Program-made: the position numbers and the translations under genes
Part shown: positions 1 through 5,069 of the stretch, piece by piece
Position numbering within the stretch: the first letter of the stretch is position 1
How the letters are laid out: each line of letters begins with the position of its first letter
Notes under the pieces: generated by a model
Database searches by the model: none
What the model saw: the letters and a program-made list of their open reading frames with translations, nothing else
Told to the model about the DNA's origin: nothing
Assembly: GCA_031258055.1 (NCBI GenBank)
Contig: JAIRNM010000133.1
Span: 1-5,069, forward strand
Reading direction: 5' to 3'
Source of the DNA: Bifidobacteriaceae bacterium
GTDB lineage: Bacteria; Actinomycetota; Actinomycetes; Actinomycetales; WQXJ01
DNA length: 5,069 nucleotides

Positions 1-2
1 CG

Positions 3-293
3 GTGATGTCGGCGCGGGCAGAGGCCGCCGATAGGGCTGGCGCCAGTGGTTTCATGTCCGTATCCGCCGCGCAGGCCGCTTTGATGCTGGCCCAAGGCGC
101 GGGCCGATTGATCCGTTCGGCCGAGGATCGTGGTGTGGTGGCGGTGCTTGACCCGCGCATCGTCAAACGCCGTTACGGCTCGTTCCTGATCCGCTCAATG
201 CCGCCAATGTGGTTCACGCAAGACTTAGCCGTTGTGCGAGCCGCCCTCAAACGCCTCGGCGCCCACCCGGCCAACCCCGCTGATTCCAACTGA
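3..293 (+). CDS. dinG: DinG-family ATP-dependent DNA helicase, C-terminal fragment (5' truncated by window edge)
   Basis: This is the last 97 codons of a superfamily 2 helicase of the DinG/XPD type, enzymes that unwind DNA forks and R-loops 5'-to-3' using ATP. The segment QGAGRLIRS at bases 93-119 is helicase motif VI, which carries the arginine finger. It is followed by EDRGVVAVLDPRI, a conserved YG, and SMPP, which is the usual end of DinG helicase domain 2 (family form: RLIR, LDxR, YG, SLPP). A short tail, VVRAALKRLG, follows, then a TGA stop at 291-293. The frame is open to the left edge, so the GTG/ATG codons at 3-8 are probably internal. The Walker motifs and any iron-sulfur cysteines lie upstream and cannot be assessed. 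The EF-G2 gene follows 80 bp later on the same strand, so co-transcription is possible but not shown. Family assignment is firm; the exact orthologue is less so. Confidence 0.88.
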   Translation: MMSARAEAADRAGASGFMSVSAAQAALMLAQGAGRLIRSAEDRGVVAVLDPRIVKRRYGSFLIRSMPPMWFTQDLAVVRAALKRLGAHPANPADSN

Positions 294-325
294 GGCGGGA
301 AGCGGTCCGGCGCGCAAGATGATAT

Positions 326-346
326 GTTGCCAAGCGGACAGGCAAC
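326..346 (+). other. Small inverted repeat in the dinG-fusA2 gap
   Basis: GTTGCC (326-331) and GGCAAC (341-346) form a perfect 6-bp stem around a 9-nt loop. There is no T-run after it, so it is a poor candidate for an intrinsic terminator. It sits 27 bases before the EF-G2 start and just ahead of the ribosome binding site, so it would lie in a leader RNA if transcription starts upstream. A 6-bp repeat of this kind can arise by chance. Confidence 0.25.
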
Positions 347-356
347 GCCGCTACCA

Positions 357-365
357 GAGAAAGGG
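357..365 (+). promoter_or_regulatory. Ribosome binding site for EF-G2
   Basis: The purine run GAGAAAGGG ends 8 bases before the ATG at 374 and matches the anti-Shine-Dalgarno well through AAAGGG. It supports 374 as the true start, which also places the P-loop at residues 30-37, a normal position for an EF-G-like protein with a short N-terminal extension. Confidence 0.75.
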
Positions 366-373
366 CTTTACAC

Positions 374-2524
374 ATGGCCGTAGACAATTCAACCTCCGCC
401 CAGTCCAAGTCAGCCGCACCGGTGAATGATCCGGGCAAGATCCGCAACGTTGTGTTCATCGGGTCTTCCGGTGCCGGGAAGACCACCGTAGTCGAGGGCC
501 TGTTGGTCGCGACCGGTGAGATTGGCCGGGCTGGCTCTGTGGCGGAGGGAACGACCGTTACCGACTACGAGGACATTGAGCATAAGACGAACCGTTCGGT
601 TGGCCTGGCGCTCGCACCGATCAGCTTTGGCGGCGTCAAGATCAACCTGATCGACGCGCCCGGTTACGCCGACTATCTCGGTGACCTTAGGGCCGCCATC
701 CGAGGGGCCGATGCCGCCGTGTTCGTCATTAGCGCCGTTGACGGTATTTCCGGCGCCACCAGGCTGCTTTGGGATGAGTTGGCGCGGGTACGCATGCCGC
801 GGGCGATCCTCATCACCAAGCTGGACAATCCCAGGGCGGATTATGACGAAGTAGTGGCGGAGTGCCGCCGCTCGTTCGGTGAGTCGGTGCTGCCAATGAT
901 GGTTCCGATCTACCAGTCGGAGGCTCAGATCGGCAAGTTGCTCGACATCTTGACCGGGAAAGTAGTTGATTTCACCAGCGGCAAGCGTGCGGTAAGGGAT
1001 GCTGAGGGCGATGAGCTCGGCAAGATGGAGCGCAACCGCGAGGCTTTCATTGAGGCGCTAATCACCGAATCGGGCGACGAGGACCTGATGGAAGCCTATT
1101 TGGAGGGCGATGAACTAGATGGCGAAGCTCTCAAAGCGGACCTCCAAAAGGCCATGGCGGCGGCTTCCTTCTTCCCCATTATGCCTATGGCCGCTGCTGG
1201 CGGCATCGGCACAGATGAGCTGTTATACCTGATCAGGGATGGTTTCCCGTCGCCTGTGGTGGCTGAGTTGCCGGAAGTGCTAGACCCGAACGGTAAAGAG
1301 GTGCAGGTTAGCTGCGACCCGAAGGGCCCATTGGTGGCGGAGGTCATCAAGACCACGCAAGATCCCTATGTGGGGCGCATCTCGATCGCACGGGTGTTTT
1401 CTGGCACCTTGCGGGCTGAGTCGACGGTTCATGTTGAGGGTCATGGCTCCGGCGATCCAGACGGGTCGACTCATTCCAGTAATGAGCGGGTCGGCACCCT
1501 GACTTCGCCGCTTGGCGCTAAACAGCGGCCGGTGCCTTACGCCGTGGCCGGAGACTTAGCGGCAGTGGCCCGCCTGGTCGGCGCTGAGACGGGTGACACC
1601 CTGTCCGATCCGAACAAGCCGCTGGTGGCCCAGCCCTGGATGTCGCCGGAGGCCATGTTGCCGGTCGCCATCAAGGCCGTCAATTCTTCCGATGAGGACA
1701 AGCTCGGCACGGGCTTGAATCGTCTGGTCAGTGAGGACCCAACGCTCCGCGTTGAGCACAATCCCGAAACTGGGCAGACGGTCTTGTGGACTATGGGCGA
1801 TGCCCATGTCGACGTCACTTTTCAGCGCCTGGCGGACAAGTTCGGCGTCCAGGTAGAGCGCATTCCTTACCGGGTCGCCCTGCGCGAGACTTTCAACCGT
1901 AAGGTCACCGCCGAGGGGCGTCACATCAAACAGTCCGGTGGCCACGGCCAGTACGCCAAGTGCCAGATCGAGGTTGAGCCGTTGGGGCCGGGGGAAGGTT
2001 TCGAGTTCGTTGACAAGGTGGTGGGCGGCTCGGTGCCTCGCCAGTTCATCCCCTCGGTCGAAAAGGGCGTCAAATCGCAGATGGCGAAGGGTGTCTTGGC
2101 TGGTTATCCGGTGGTCGATATCCGCGTGACGTTGTTCGACGGCAAGGCCCATTCGGTCGATTCGTCTGATGCCGCCTTCCAGATGGCCGGAGCCGTTGGC
2201 TTGCGTGAGGCGGCTAAGCAAGCGGGCGTGATCAGTTTGTTAGAGCCGGTGGTGAGTTTGTCGATCTTGGTCGATGACGACCACGTCGGTGCGATCATGT
2301 CCGATTTGTCGTCGCGCCGTGGCCGGTTGACTGGCACCGAGTCGATCGCTGGGGGGCGAACCATGGTTAAGGCTGATGTTCCCCAGTTCGAGGTCACCGG
2401 CTACGCCACCGATTTGCGCTCCATGTCGCGCGGAACCGGCTCGTTCACCAGCCAGTACCTAGGCCACGAACCGATGCCGCCACACAGAGTCGAAGCCGTG
2501 ATAGCGGAGGCCGCCACCAAGTAG
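374..2524 (+). CDS. fusA2: Elongation factor G-like protein EF-G2 (translational GTPase paralogue)
   Basis: This intact 716-residue paralogue of EF-G is about the length of the family (roughly 700 aa). After a Ser/Ala-rich N-terminus comes the G domain: P-loop GSSGAGKT (30-37), a switch I segment ending RSVGLAL (74-80), switch II DAPGYADY (94-101), and TKLD (148-151) in place of the usual NKxD. Domain II follows at about 305-430 and domain III at about 440-510. Domain IV begins near 515, with the EF-G-like segment QSGGHGQY (520-527) and a tip loop GKAHSVDSS that retains His593. A domain V of EF-G type closes the protein. The P-loop Asp, the switch I Thr and the switch II His of ordinary EF-G are all replaced. 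This fits the actinobacterial EF-G2 group; Mycobacterium smegmatis EFG2 is reported to bind guanine nucleotides but to lack ribosome-dependent GTPase activity. A standard EF-G is expected elsewhere in the genome. The cellular role is unknown. A clear ribosome binding site supports the ATG start. Confidence 0.93.
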   Translation: MAVDNSTSAQSKSAAPVNDPGKIRNVVFIGSSGAGKTTVVEGLLVATGEIGRAGSVAEGTTVTDYEDIEHKTNRSVGLALAPISFGGVKINLIDAPGYADYLGDLRAAIRGADAAVFVISAVDGISGATRLLWDELARVRMPRAILITKLDNPRADYDEVVAECRRSFGESVLPMMVPIYQSEAQIGKLLDILTGKVVDFTSGKRAVRDAEGDELGKMERNREAFIEALITESGDEDLMEAYLEGDELDGEALKADLQKAMAAASFFPIMPMAAAGGIGTDELLYLIRDGFPSPVVAELPEVLDPNGKEVQVSCDPKGPLVAEVIKTTQDPYVGRISIARVFSGTLRAESTVHVEGHGSGDPDGSTHSSNERVGTLTSPLGAKQRPVPYAVAGDLAAVARLVGAETGDTLSDPNKPLVAQPWMSPEAMLPVAIKAVNSSDEDKLGTGLNRLVSEDPTLRVEHNPETGQTVLWTMGDAHVDVTFQRLADKFGVQVERIPYRVALRETFNRKVTAEGRHIKQSGGHGQYAKCQIEVEPLGPGEGFEFVDKVVGGSVPRQFIPSVEKGVKSQMAKGVLAGYPVVDIRVTLFDGKAHSVDSSDAAFQMAGAVGLREAAKQAGVISLLEPVVSLSILVDDDHVGAIMSDLSSRRGRLTGTESIAGGRTMVKADVPQFEVTGYATDLRSMSRGTGSFTSQYLGHEPMPPHRVEAVIAEAATK

Positions 2525-2534
2525 CGTGCCACGA

Positions 2535-2551
2535 ATGGGGCCTGTCCCCAT
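2535..2551 (+). terminator. Candidate hairpin terminator after EF-G2
   Basis: ATGGGG (2535-2540) pairs perfectly with CCCCAT (2546-2551) around a 5-nt loop, starting 10 bases after the EF-G2 stop codon. No U-tract follows, so by the classical definition it is incomplete; hairpins without a U-tract are often proposed as terminators in high-GC actinobacteria. Its position supports a transcription boundary between EF-G2 and the ABC transporter genes. It could instead be a 3'-end stabilising stem. Confidence 0.45.
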
Positions 2552-2572
2552 GAATGGAACGGTGGGCGAAGT

Positions 2573-2586
2573 CGCGGGATCTCGCG
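2573..2586. other. Near-palindrome upstream of the ABC transporter operon
   Basis: CGCGGGATCTCGCG is a 14-base palindrome apart from one symmetric pair (G at 2577 against T at 2582). It overlaps by two bases the iron-repressor-like site at 2585-2603. It could be a protein-binding site, or a chance feature of GC-rich DNA. No regulator family can be named from it. Confidence 0.25.
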
Positions 2587-2603
2587 TGGTAAGCCTTGCC
2601 TAA
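2585..2603. promoter_or_regulatory. Candidate DtxR/IdeR iron-repressor operator
   Basis: The 19-mer CGTGGTAAGCCTTGCCTAA matches the actinobacterial DtxR/IdeR consensus WWAGGTWAGSCTWACCTWW at 15 of 19 positions. The inner 13 bases (2588-2600) match at 12 of 13. It lies in the intergenic region 36 bases upstream of the preferred GTG start of the ABC transporter genes, where a repressor could block transcription when iron is plentiful. The match was made by eye, and no promoter elements could be placed confidently around it. The outer left arm is weak. Confidence 0.5.
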
Positions 2604-2620
2604 CGGGACTGTTGTCTCGG

Positions 2621-2639
2621 ACAGGTAGGCTTGACCCTG
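2621..2639. promoter_or_regulatory. Weak second DtxR/IdeR-like site overlapping the translation start
   Basis: ACAGGTAGGCTTGACCCTG matches the same consensus at 13 of 19 positions and in 10 of 13 core bases. It begins 36 bases after the first site and overlaps the ribosome binding site and GTG start. The arms ACAGG (2621-2625) and CCTGT (2636-2640) are also a perfect 5-bp inverted repeat. Alone it would not be convincing; its interest comes from being next to the better site. Confidence 0.25.
2623..2629 (+). promoter_or_regulatory. Ribosome binding site for the first ABC subunit
   Basis: AGGTAGG ends 9 bases before the GTG at 2639. This favours GTG 2639 over the in-frame TTG at 2612, which is preceded only by a weak CGGG four bases away. 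Starting at 2639 also places the first membrane helix within about six residues of the N-terminus after a basic SRR, typical of exporter-fold ABC proteins. Confidence 0.55.
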
Positions 2640-3652
2640 TGTCGCGGCGTCTCCCTGTGATTGCCTTGGGCTGGATTCAGTCTTTGGCCATGGCTGGCCT
2701 CTTCATCTGTTTGTCGCGTCTCGCCTTCGGCGCCCGCGCCGCCGATTGGGACTTCGACGATCAGTTGTTGGGCCTTGTCGCGATTGGTTTAGTAGTAGTC
2801 GCGGCTGCCACGGCCGCCGCCGCACCCTACCTAGCCGCTCGCGACCAAGCCAGCGATGAGGCGGCCGAACGTGGGCGCGTCGTGGCCCATGTCTTCAAGC
2901 TCGGCGCCGCCCAGCGCTCACGCGAACGGGCTGGTGTGATTGTCTCCACCGCCACTGACGGAGTTGAACGCGCCGCCGCTTACCGGGGGTCGTTCTTAGG
3001 GCCCATGATCGCTTCAATGACCGCCCCAGTGCTGGTCCTAGCCCTGATGGCAGCCCTGCTTGACCCGGTGGTGGCGACTTGGACGGCGATCGCATTGCCG
3101 GTCATACCGCTGACCTTGGGCGGTTTCCAGGCAGCGTTCCGGGGAGTGTCGCGCCGTTACCGCGAGAACGGGCGAATCTTCGCGGCCAAGTTCCTCGACG
3201 CCATTCAGGGCTTGCCCACCCTAAGGCTGTTGAACGCCGACCAAGCCCACGGGCGTACTTTGGCCAAGGCGGCGGAGGAGTTGCGCCGCCATGTTATGCG
3301 TCTGTTGGCCGGTAACCAGCTGATGCTTTTCGTGGTCGATTCGCTGTTCTCTCTCGCTTTTATCGTCGCTGTGGCCGGGCTTGCGCTTTGGCGCGTGGCC
3401 AGTTTCGCCATTGAGCCCTACCGGCCCTCGCGCTGGTGCTCTGCGGCACGCTCCTGTTGGAGCCGTTGGACCGGATTGGCCAGTTCTTCTACGTCGGGAT
3501 GGGCGGGATCGCTTCGGTCAAAGAGATCAAGGCCTTCTTGGCGGAGGAGCCGACCGTGCCAGACCCCGCTGACCAGGGCACCCAGGTGCCCGATGCCGTC
3601 CGCTCACCCGCCAGCCAACATCCAGGCGCTGCCCTCCCCGCCGCCCGACTAG
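2639..3652 (+). CDS. N-terminal half of the split ABC subunit: membrane domain, helices 1-5
   Basis: As written, this frame encodes about 337 residues from GTG 2639 (346 from the TTG at 2612). The first 260 or so are a normal exporter-type membrane domain with five predicted helices. They include the family-typical cytoplasmic segment FLDAIQGLPTLRLLNA (about 3193-3240), which resembles the GLPTL motif of CydD proteins. From about 3419 to the TAG at 3650-3652 the 77-residue tail is rich in Arg, Ser, Pro and Trp and resembles nothing in the family. It is the out-of-frame reading of the real helix 6 and linker. If translated as is, the product lacks helix 6 and the ATPase and should not form a working transporter. 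Confidence 0.7.
   Translation: MSRRLPVIALGWIQSLAMAGLFICLSRLAFGARAADWDFDDQLLGLVAIGLVVVAAATAAAAPYLAARDQASDEAAERGRVVAHVFKLGAAQRSRERAGVIVSTATDGVERAAAYRGSFLGPMIASMTAPVLVLALMAALLDPVVATWTAIALPVIPLTLGGFQAAFRGVSRRYRENGRIFAAKFLDAIQGLPTLRLLNADQAHGRTLAKAAEELRRHVMRLLAGNQLMLFVVDSLFSLAFIVAVAGLALWRVASFAIEPYRPSRWCSAARSCWSRWTGLASSSTSGWAGSLRSKRSRPSWRRSRPCQTPLTRAPRCPMPSAHPPANIQALPSPPPD
3413..3421 (+). other. Frameshift position in the first ABC subunit
   Basis: The 5' frame reads GAG CCC TAC from 3413. The 3' frame, read as GCC CTA CCG from 3415, gives the family-like helix 6 sequence ALPALALVLCGTLLLEP. The switch cannot occur before 3414, because the 3' frame has TGA at 3412-3414. It corresponds to loss of one base, most simply one C from a CCCC run at 3416-3418, giving Glu-Pro-Leu-Pro. 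The exact base is inferred from frame and conservation, not seen directly. Confidence 0.7.
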
Positions 3653-4275
3653 CGGCGGTTGATTTCGCCTACGGCGACGGCCCCCCTGTTCTGGAAGGCT
3701 TTGACCTCACAGTCAATCAAGGGGAGCACGTTGCCGTTGTCGGCCCCTCCGGAGCGGGCAAGACCACCATTGCTGAACTGCTCCAAGGCAATCTCCGGCC
3801 TAACGCTGGTCAAGTCAAGTTGTTCGGAAGAGATGCCGCCACTATGCCTCTGGCCTGGCAGCGCGCCCAGTTCGCGGTGGTGGCCCAACACACCTACCTG
3901 TTTACCGGTTCACTGAGGGACAACCTCCTAGTAGCGGCGCCAGAGGCGCCGGATGAGCGCTTGGCGGAGGCCATCGCCGCCGCCGACTTGACAGGGTTTG
4001 TTGCCGAGTTGCCGGACGGCTTGGATACAGCGGTCGGTGAGCGCGGCCTGGCTTTGTCGGGCGGGCAGACCCAGCGTCTCGGCATAGCCCGCGCCTTCCT
4101 CAAAGACGCGCCCATTTTGCTCCTGGACGAACCGACCGCCCACGTCGATTTGGCTTCGGAGCGGGCCATCCTTGATTCGCTCGAAAGGATCGGCCGGAAC
4201 AAGACCGTCATCGCCATTTCGCACCGCCGCGCCACGATAGGCCAAGCCAACCGGATTGTGACGGTCCAGCCATGA
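3436..4275 (+). CDS. C-terminal half of the split ABC subunit: helix 6 and ATP-binding domain
   Basis: This frame holds the rest of the subunit: helix 6 and its continuation TLLLEPLDRIGQFFYVGMGG, a Pro/Ala/Gln-rich linker, and a complete ABC ATPase. Walker A GPSGAGKTT is at 3742-3768, the Q-loop Gln at 3886-3888, LSGGQ at 4054-4068, Walker B ILLLDE at 4114-4131, EPTAHVD as D-loop, and the switch His at 4222-4224. All catalytic residues are present. Homology to the family begins by 3415 (ALPALALVL), directly after an in-frame TGA at 3412-3414. The GTG at 3436 therefore lies inside helix 6 and is not a natural start, and no Shine-Dalgarno sequence precedes it. The TGA stop at 4273-4275 overlaps the start of the next subunit. 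Confidence 0.75.
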   Translation: MLCGTLLLEPLDRIGQFFYVGMGGIASVKEIKAFLAEEPTVPDPADQGTQVPDAVRSPASQHPGAALPAARLAAVDFAYGDGPPVLEGFDLTVNQGEHVAVVGPSGAGKTTIAELLQGNLRPNAGQVKLFGRDAATMPLAWQRAQFAVVAQHTYLFTGSLRDNLLVAAPEAPDERLAEAIAAADLTGFVAELPDGLDTAVGERGLALSGGQTQRLGIARAFLKDAPILLLDEPTAHVDLASERAILDSLERIGRNKTVIAISHRRATIGQANRIVTVQP

Positions 4276-5069
4276 CGCCGCGCCAACTCCGCCGACGGCT
4301 ACTCAAGCTGGTCAGACCGGTTCTGCCGACGCTCGGGCTTTCGATCCTGTTCAGGACGGCTGGCCTAACGGCCGGAATAGCCCTGGTGGCCATAGCGGGC
4401 TGGGCGGTGGCGGATATCACCGACTGTTTTTGGATTCCTTCCGACTTCGGCGACTTCGAGTCCTGTCCGTTCTCCTTTTACACTCCCGCGCTGGCTACTC
4501 TCGCGGTGTTAGCGCTGGTCAAGGGCCTGGCCCGGTACTTGGAACAGTATTGCGGCCACTACGTTGCCTTCCGGGTGCTGGCACGCCTGAGACTGTACTT
4601 CTACGAGAAACTGGCGCCGCAGGCGCCCGCCGCCGTGTTGGGCCGGGAAACCGGCGATCTGCTCAGCCGCGTGACCAAAGACGTGGACCGGGTTGAAGTC
4701 TTCTTCGCCCATACCATTGCCCCGGCGGTTACCGCCGTGATTGTGCCTGTGGCCGCGGTCGTGTTCACGGCTGTGGCGATCAGCCCGTCCGCGGCACTGA
4801 CATTGGCGGTTGGCCTGGCCTTGGTCGGCTTGGCCACGCCCGCCCGCGGGCGCCGAGCCAGTGCTGAGGGAGCGACCCAGATCAGGCGCTCGCGGGGCGA
4901 GTTAGCCGGGCAGGTTCGTGATTCCGTCCAGGGCGTGCGTGAGGTCATCGCTTTCGGTTATGAAAACCGGCGCTTGGCCCAGTTGGAAGCGACTGGGCGC
5001 GGCTTGGGAGCCGGGCTGAAGGCAACCGGCCGCACAGTAGCCGAACGCCGCGGCCTGAATGTCCTGATA
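4272..5069 (+). CDS. CydC/IrtB-like ABC transporter permease-ATPase subunit, N-terminal part (3' truncated by window edge)
   Basis: The ATG at 4272 overlaps the previous TGA in an ATGA, so the two subunits are probably translationally coupled and made in equal amounts. The 266 codons visible run open to the window edge and cover most of the membrane domain; the ATPase domain lies beyond. A basic start (RQLRRRLLK) is followed by helix 1 at about 21-48. An external loop carries Cys52 and Cys65, then comes helix 2 at about 71-93. The long segment KGLARYLEQYCGHYVAFRVL (84-103) with LRLYFYEKLAPQAP and ETGDLLSRVTKDVDRVEVFF (126-145) is characteristic of CydC-like proteins (family form RYLER...RVLA.LR..FFE.L.P.AP, GDLLSR...DVD). 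Helices 3 and 4 lie at about 149-168 and 172-190. The cytoplasmic segment SVQGVREVIAFGYENR (218-233) follows. It should form the heterodimer with the upstream subunit. The substrate cannot be told from sequence: thiol, heme or ferric siderophore are all possible. Confidence 0.85.
   Translation, partial: MTPRQLRRRLLKLVRPVLPTLGLSILFRTAGLTAGIALVAIAGWAVADITDCFWIPSDFGDFESCPFSFYTPALATLAVLALVKGLARYLEQYCGHYVAFRVLARLRLYFYEKLAPQAPAAVLGRETGDLLSRVTKDVDRVEVFFAHTIAPAVTAVIVPVAAVVFTAVAISPSAALTLAVGLALVGLATPARGRRASAEGATQIRRSRGELAGQVRDSVQGVREVIAFGYENRRLAQLEATGRGLGAGLKATGRTVAERRGLNVLI

Larger units (their letters stand above)
2639..4275 (+). pseudogene. CydD/IrtA-like ABC transporter permease-ATPase subunit, interrupted by a frameshift
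   Basis: Together these bases encode one exporter-fold ABC half-transporter, six membrane helices fused to an ATPase, that would pair with the downstream subunit. The membrane domain starts in the frame of 2639 and continues, from about 3415, in the frame of the downstream half. Adding one base near 3416-3418, for example restoring CCCC where CCC is seen, rebuilds a continuous protein of about 545 residues, close to the usual 550-590 of CydC/CydD. In the rebuilt numbering, helices lie near 7-27, 43-65, 122-142, 145-163, 228-251 and 263-283. Walker A is at 369-377, the Q-loop Gln at 417, LSGGQ at 473-477, Walker B with its catalytic Glu at 493-498, and the H-loop His at 529. The break falls between helices 5 and 6. 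No second lesion is visible, so this is either a recent mutation or a sequencing error. The substrate is unresolved: CydDC homologues are linked to thiols or heme for cytochrome bd assembly, IrtAB homologues to siderophore import. The iron-repressor-like sites upstream favour an iron link. Confidence 0.8.

Noticed and set aside
326..346. The hairpin in the dinG-fusA2 gap as a terminator
   Set aside because: It has only six base pairs, a 9-nt loop and no T-run, and it lies close to the next ribosome binding site. It is listed only as an inverted repeat.
1556..2221. A 221-codon open frame on the minus strand inside EF-G2
   Set aside because: It lies wholly within a strongly conserved gene. Its protein resembles no family I recognise, and it has the composition expected of the reverse strand of GC-rich coding DNA.
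3413..3421. Programmed -1 ribosomal frameshifting to make the full ABC subunit
   Set aside because: The codons ATT GAG CCC TAC contain no X-XXY-YYZ slippery heptamer, and I saw no obvious stimulatory stem just downstream. A lost base in a C tract explains the shift more simply.
3079..3572. Short plus-strand open frames (3079-3315 and 3381-3572) inside the first ABC subunit
   Set aside because: They overlap conserved membrane-domain or linker sequence in other frames, lack credible ribosome binding sites, and are rich in Arg/Gly/Pro as out-of-frame readings usually are.
4430..4948. Open frames at 4430-4696 (+), 4509-4712 (-) and 4601-4948 (-)
   Set aside because: All fall inside the CydC-like gene, which is open from 4272 to the window edge with clear family motifs. 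These are shadows of it.
2639..5069. Firm annotation of the pair as cydDC for cytochrome bd assembly
   Set aside because: The fold and motifs fit, but no cydAB genes are visible and the upstream sites suggest iron control. The homology does not decide the substrate, so no gene symbols were given.

Overview
The window comes from a high-GC Gram-positive bacterium, most likely Actinomycetota. It is GC-rich, uses GTG starts and packs genes tightly on one strand. It also carries the EF-G2-type elongation factor G paralogue best known from actinobacteria. Genus cannot be read from it. All recognisable genes are on the + strand, and I see no mobile element, CRISPR array, tRNA or rRNA.

Layout: (1) The first 293 bases are the C-terminal end of a DinG/XPD-type superfamily 2 helicase, with its motif VI arginine-finger segment. 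(2) After an 80-bp gap comes an intact 716-aa EF-G2 (374-2524). Several residues that define the GTPase switch in ordinary EF-G are replaced. (3) A 114-bp intergenic region (2525-2638) holds a hairpin just after the EF-G2 stop. It also holds one good and one weaker match to the actinobacterial iron-repressor (DtxR/IdeR) operator, directly ahead of the next gene. (4) From about 2639 to the end lie two translationally coupled genes for a heterodimeric, exporter-fold ABC transporter of the CydDC/IrtAB type, each subunit fusing a membrane domain to an ATPase. The first subunit is split by a frameshift near 3413-3421, between transmembrane helices 5 and 6. Both halves are otherwise well conserved. 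The second subunit overlaps it by four bases and runs off the window after 266 residues, before its ATPase domain.

The two ABC subunits would form one transporter. CydDC homology alone would suggest thiol or heme handling for cytochrome bd assembly, but no cydAB is visible here. The operator-like sites point instead, or as well, to iron-controlled transport such as siderophore or heme uptake. The helicase and EF-G2 look like chromosomal housekeeping neighbours with no evident link to the transporter. I found no wholly new system. The best leads are the possible iron regulation, the frameshift and the altered GTPase of EF-G2.
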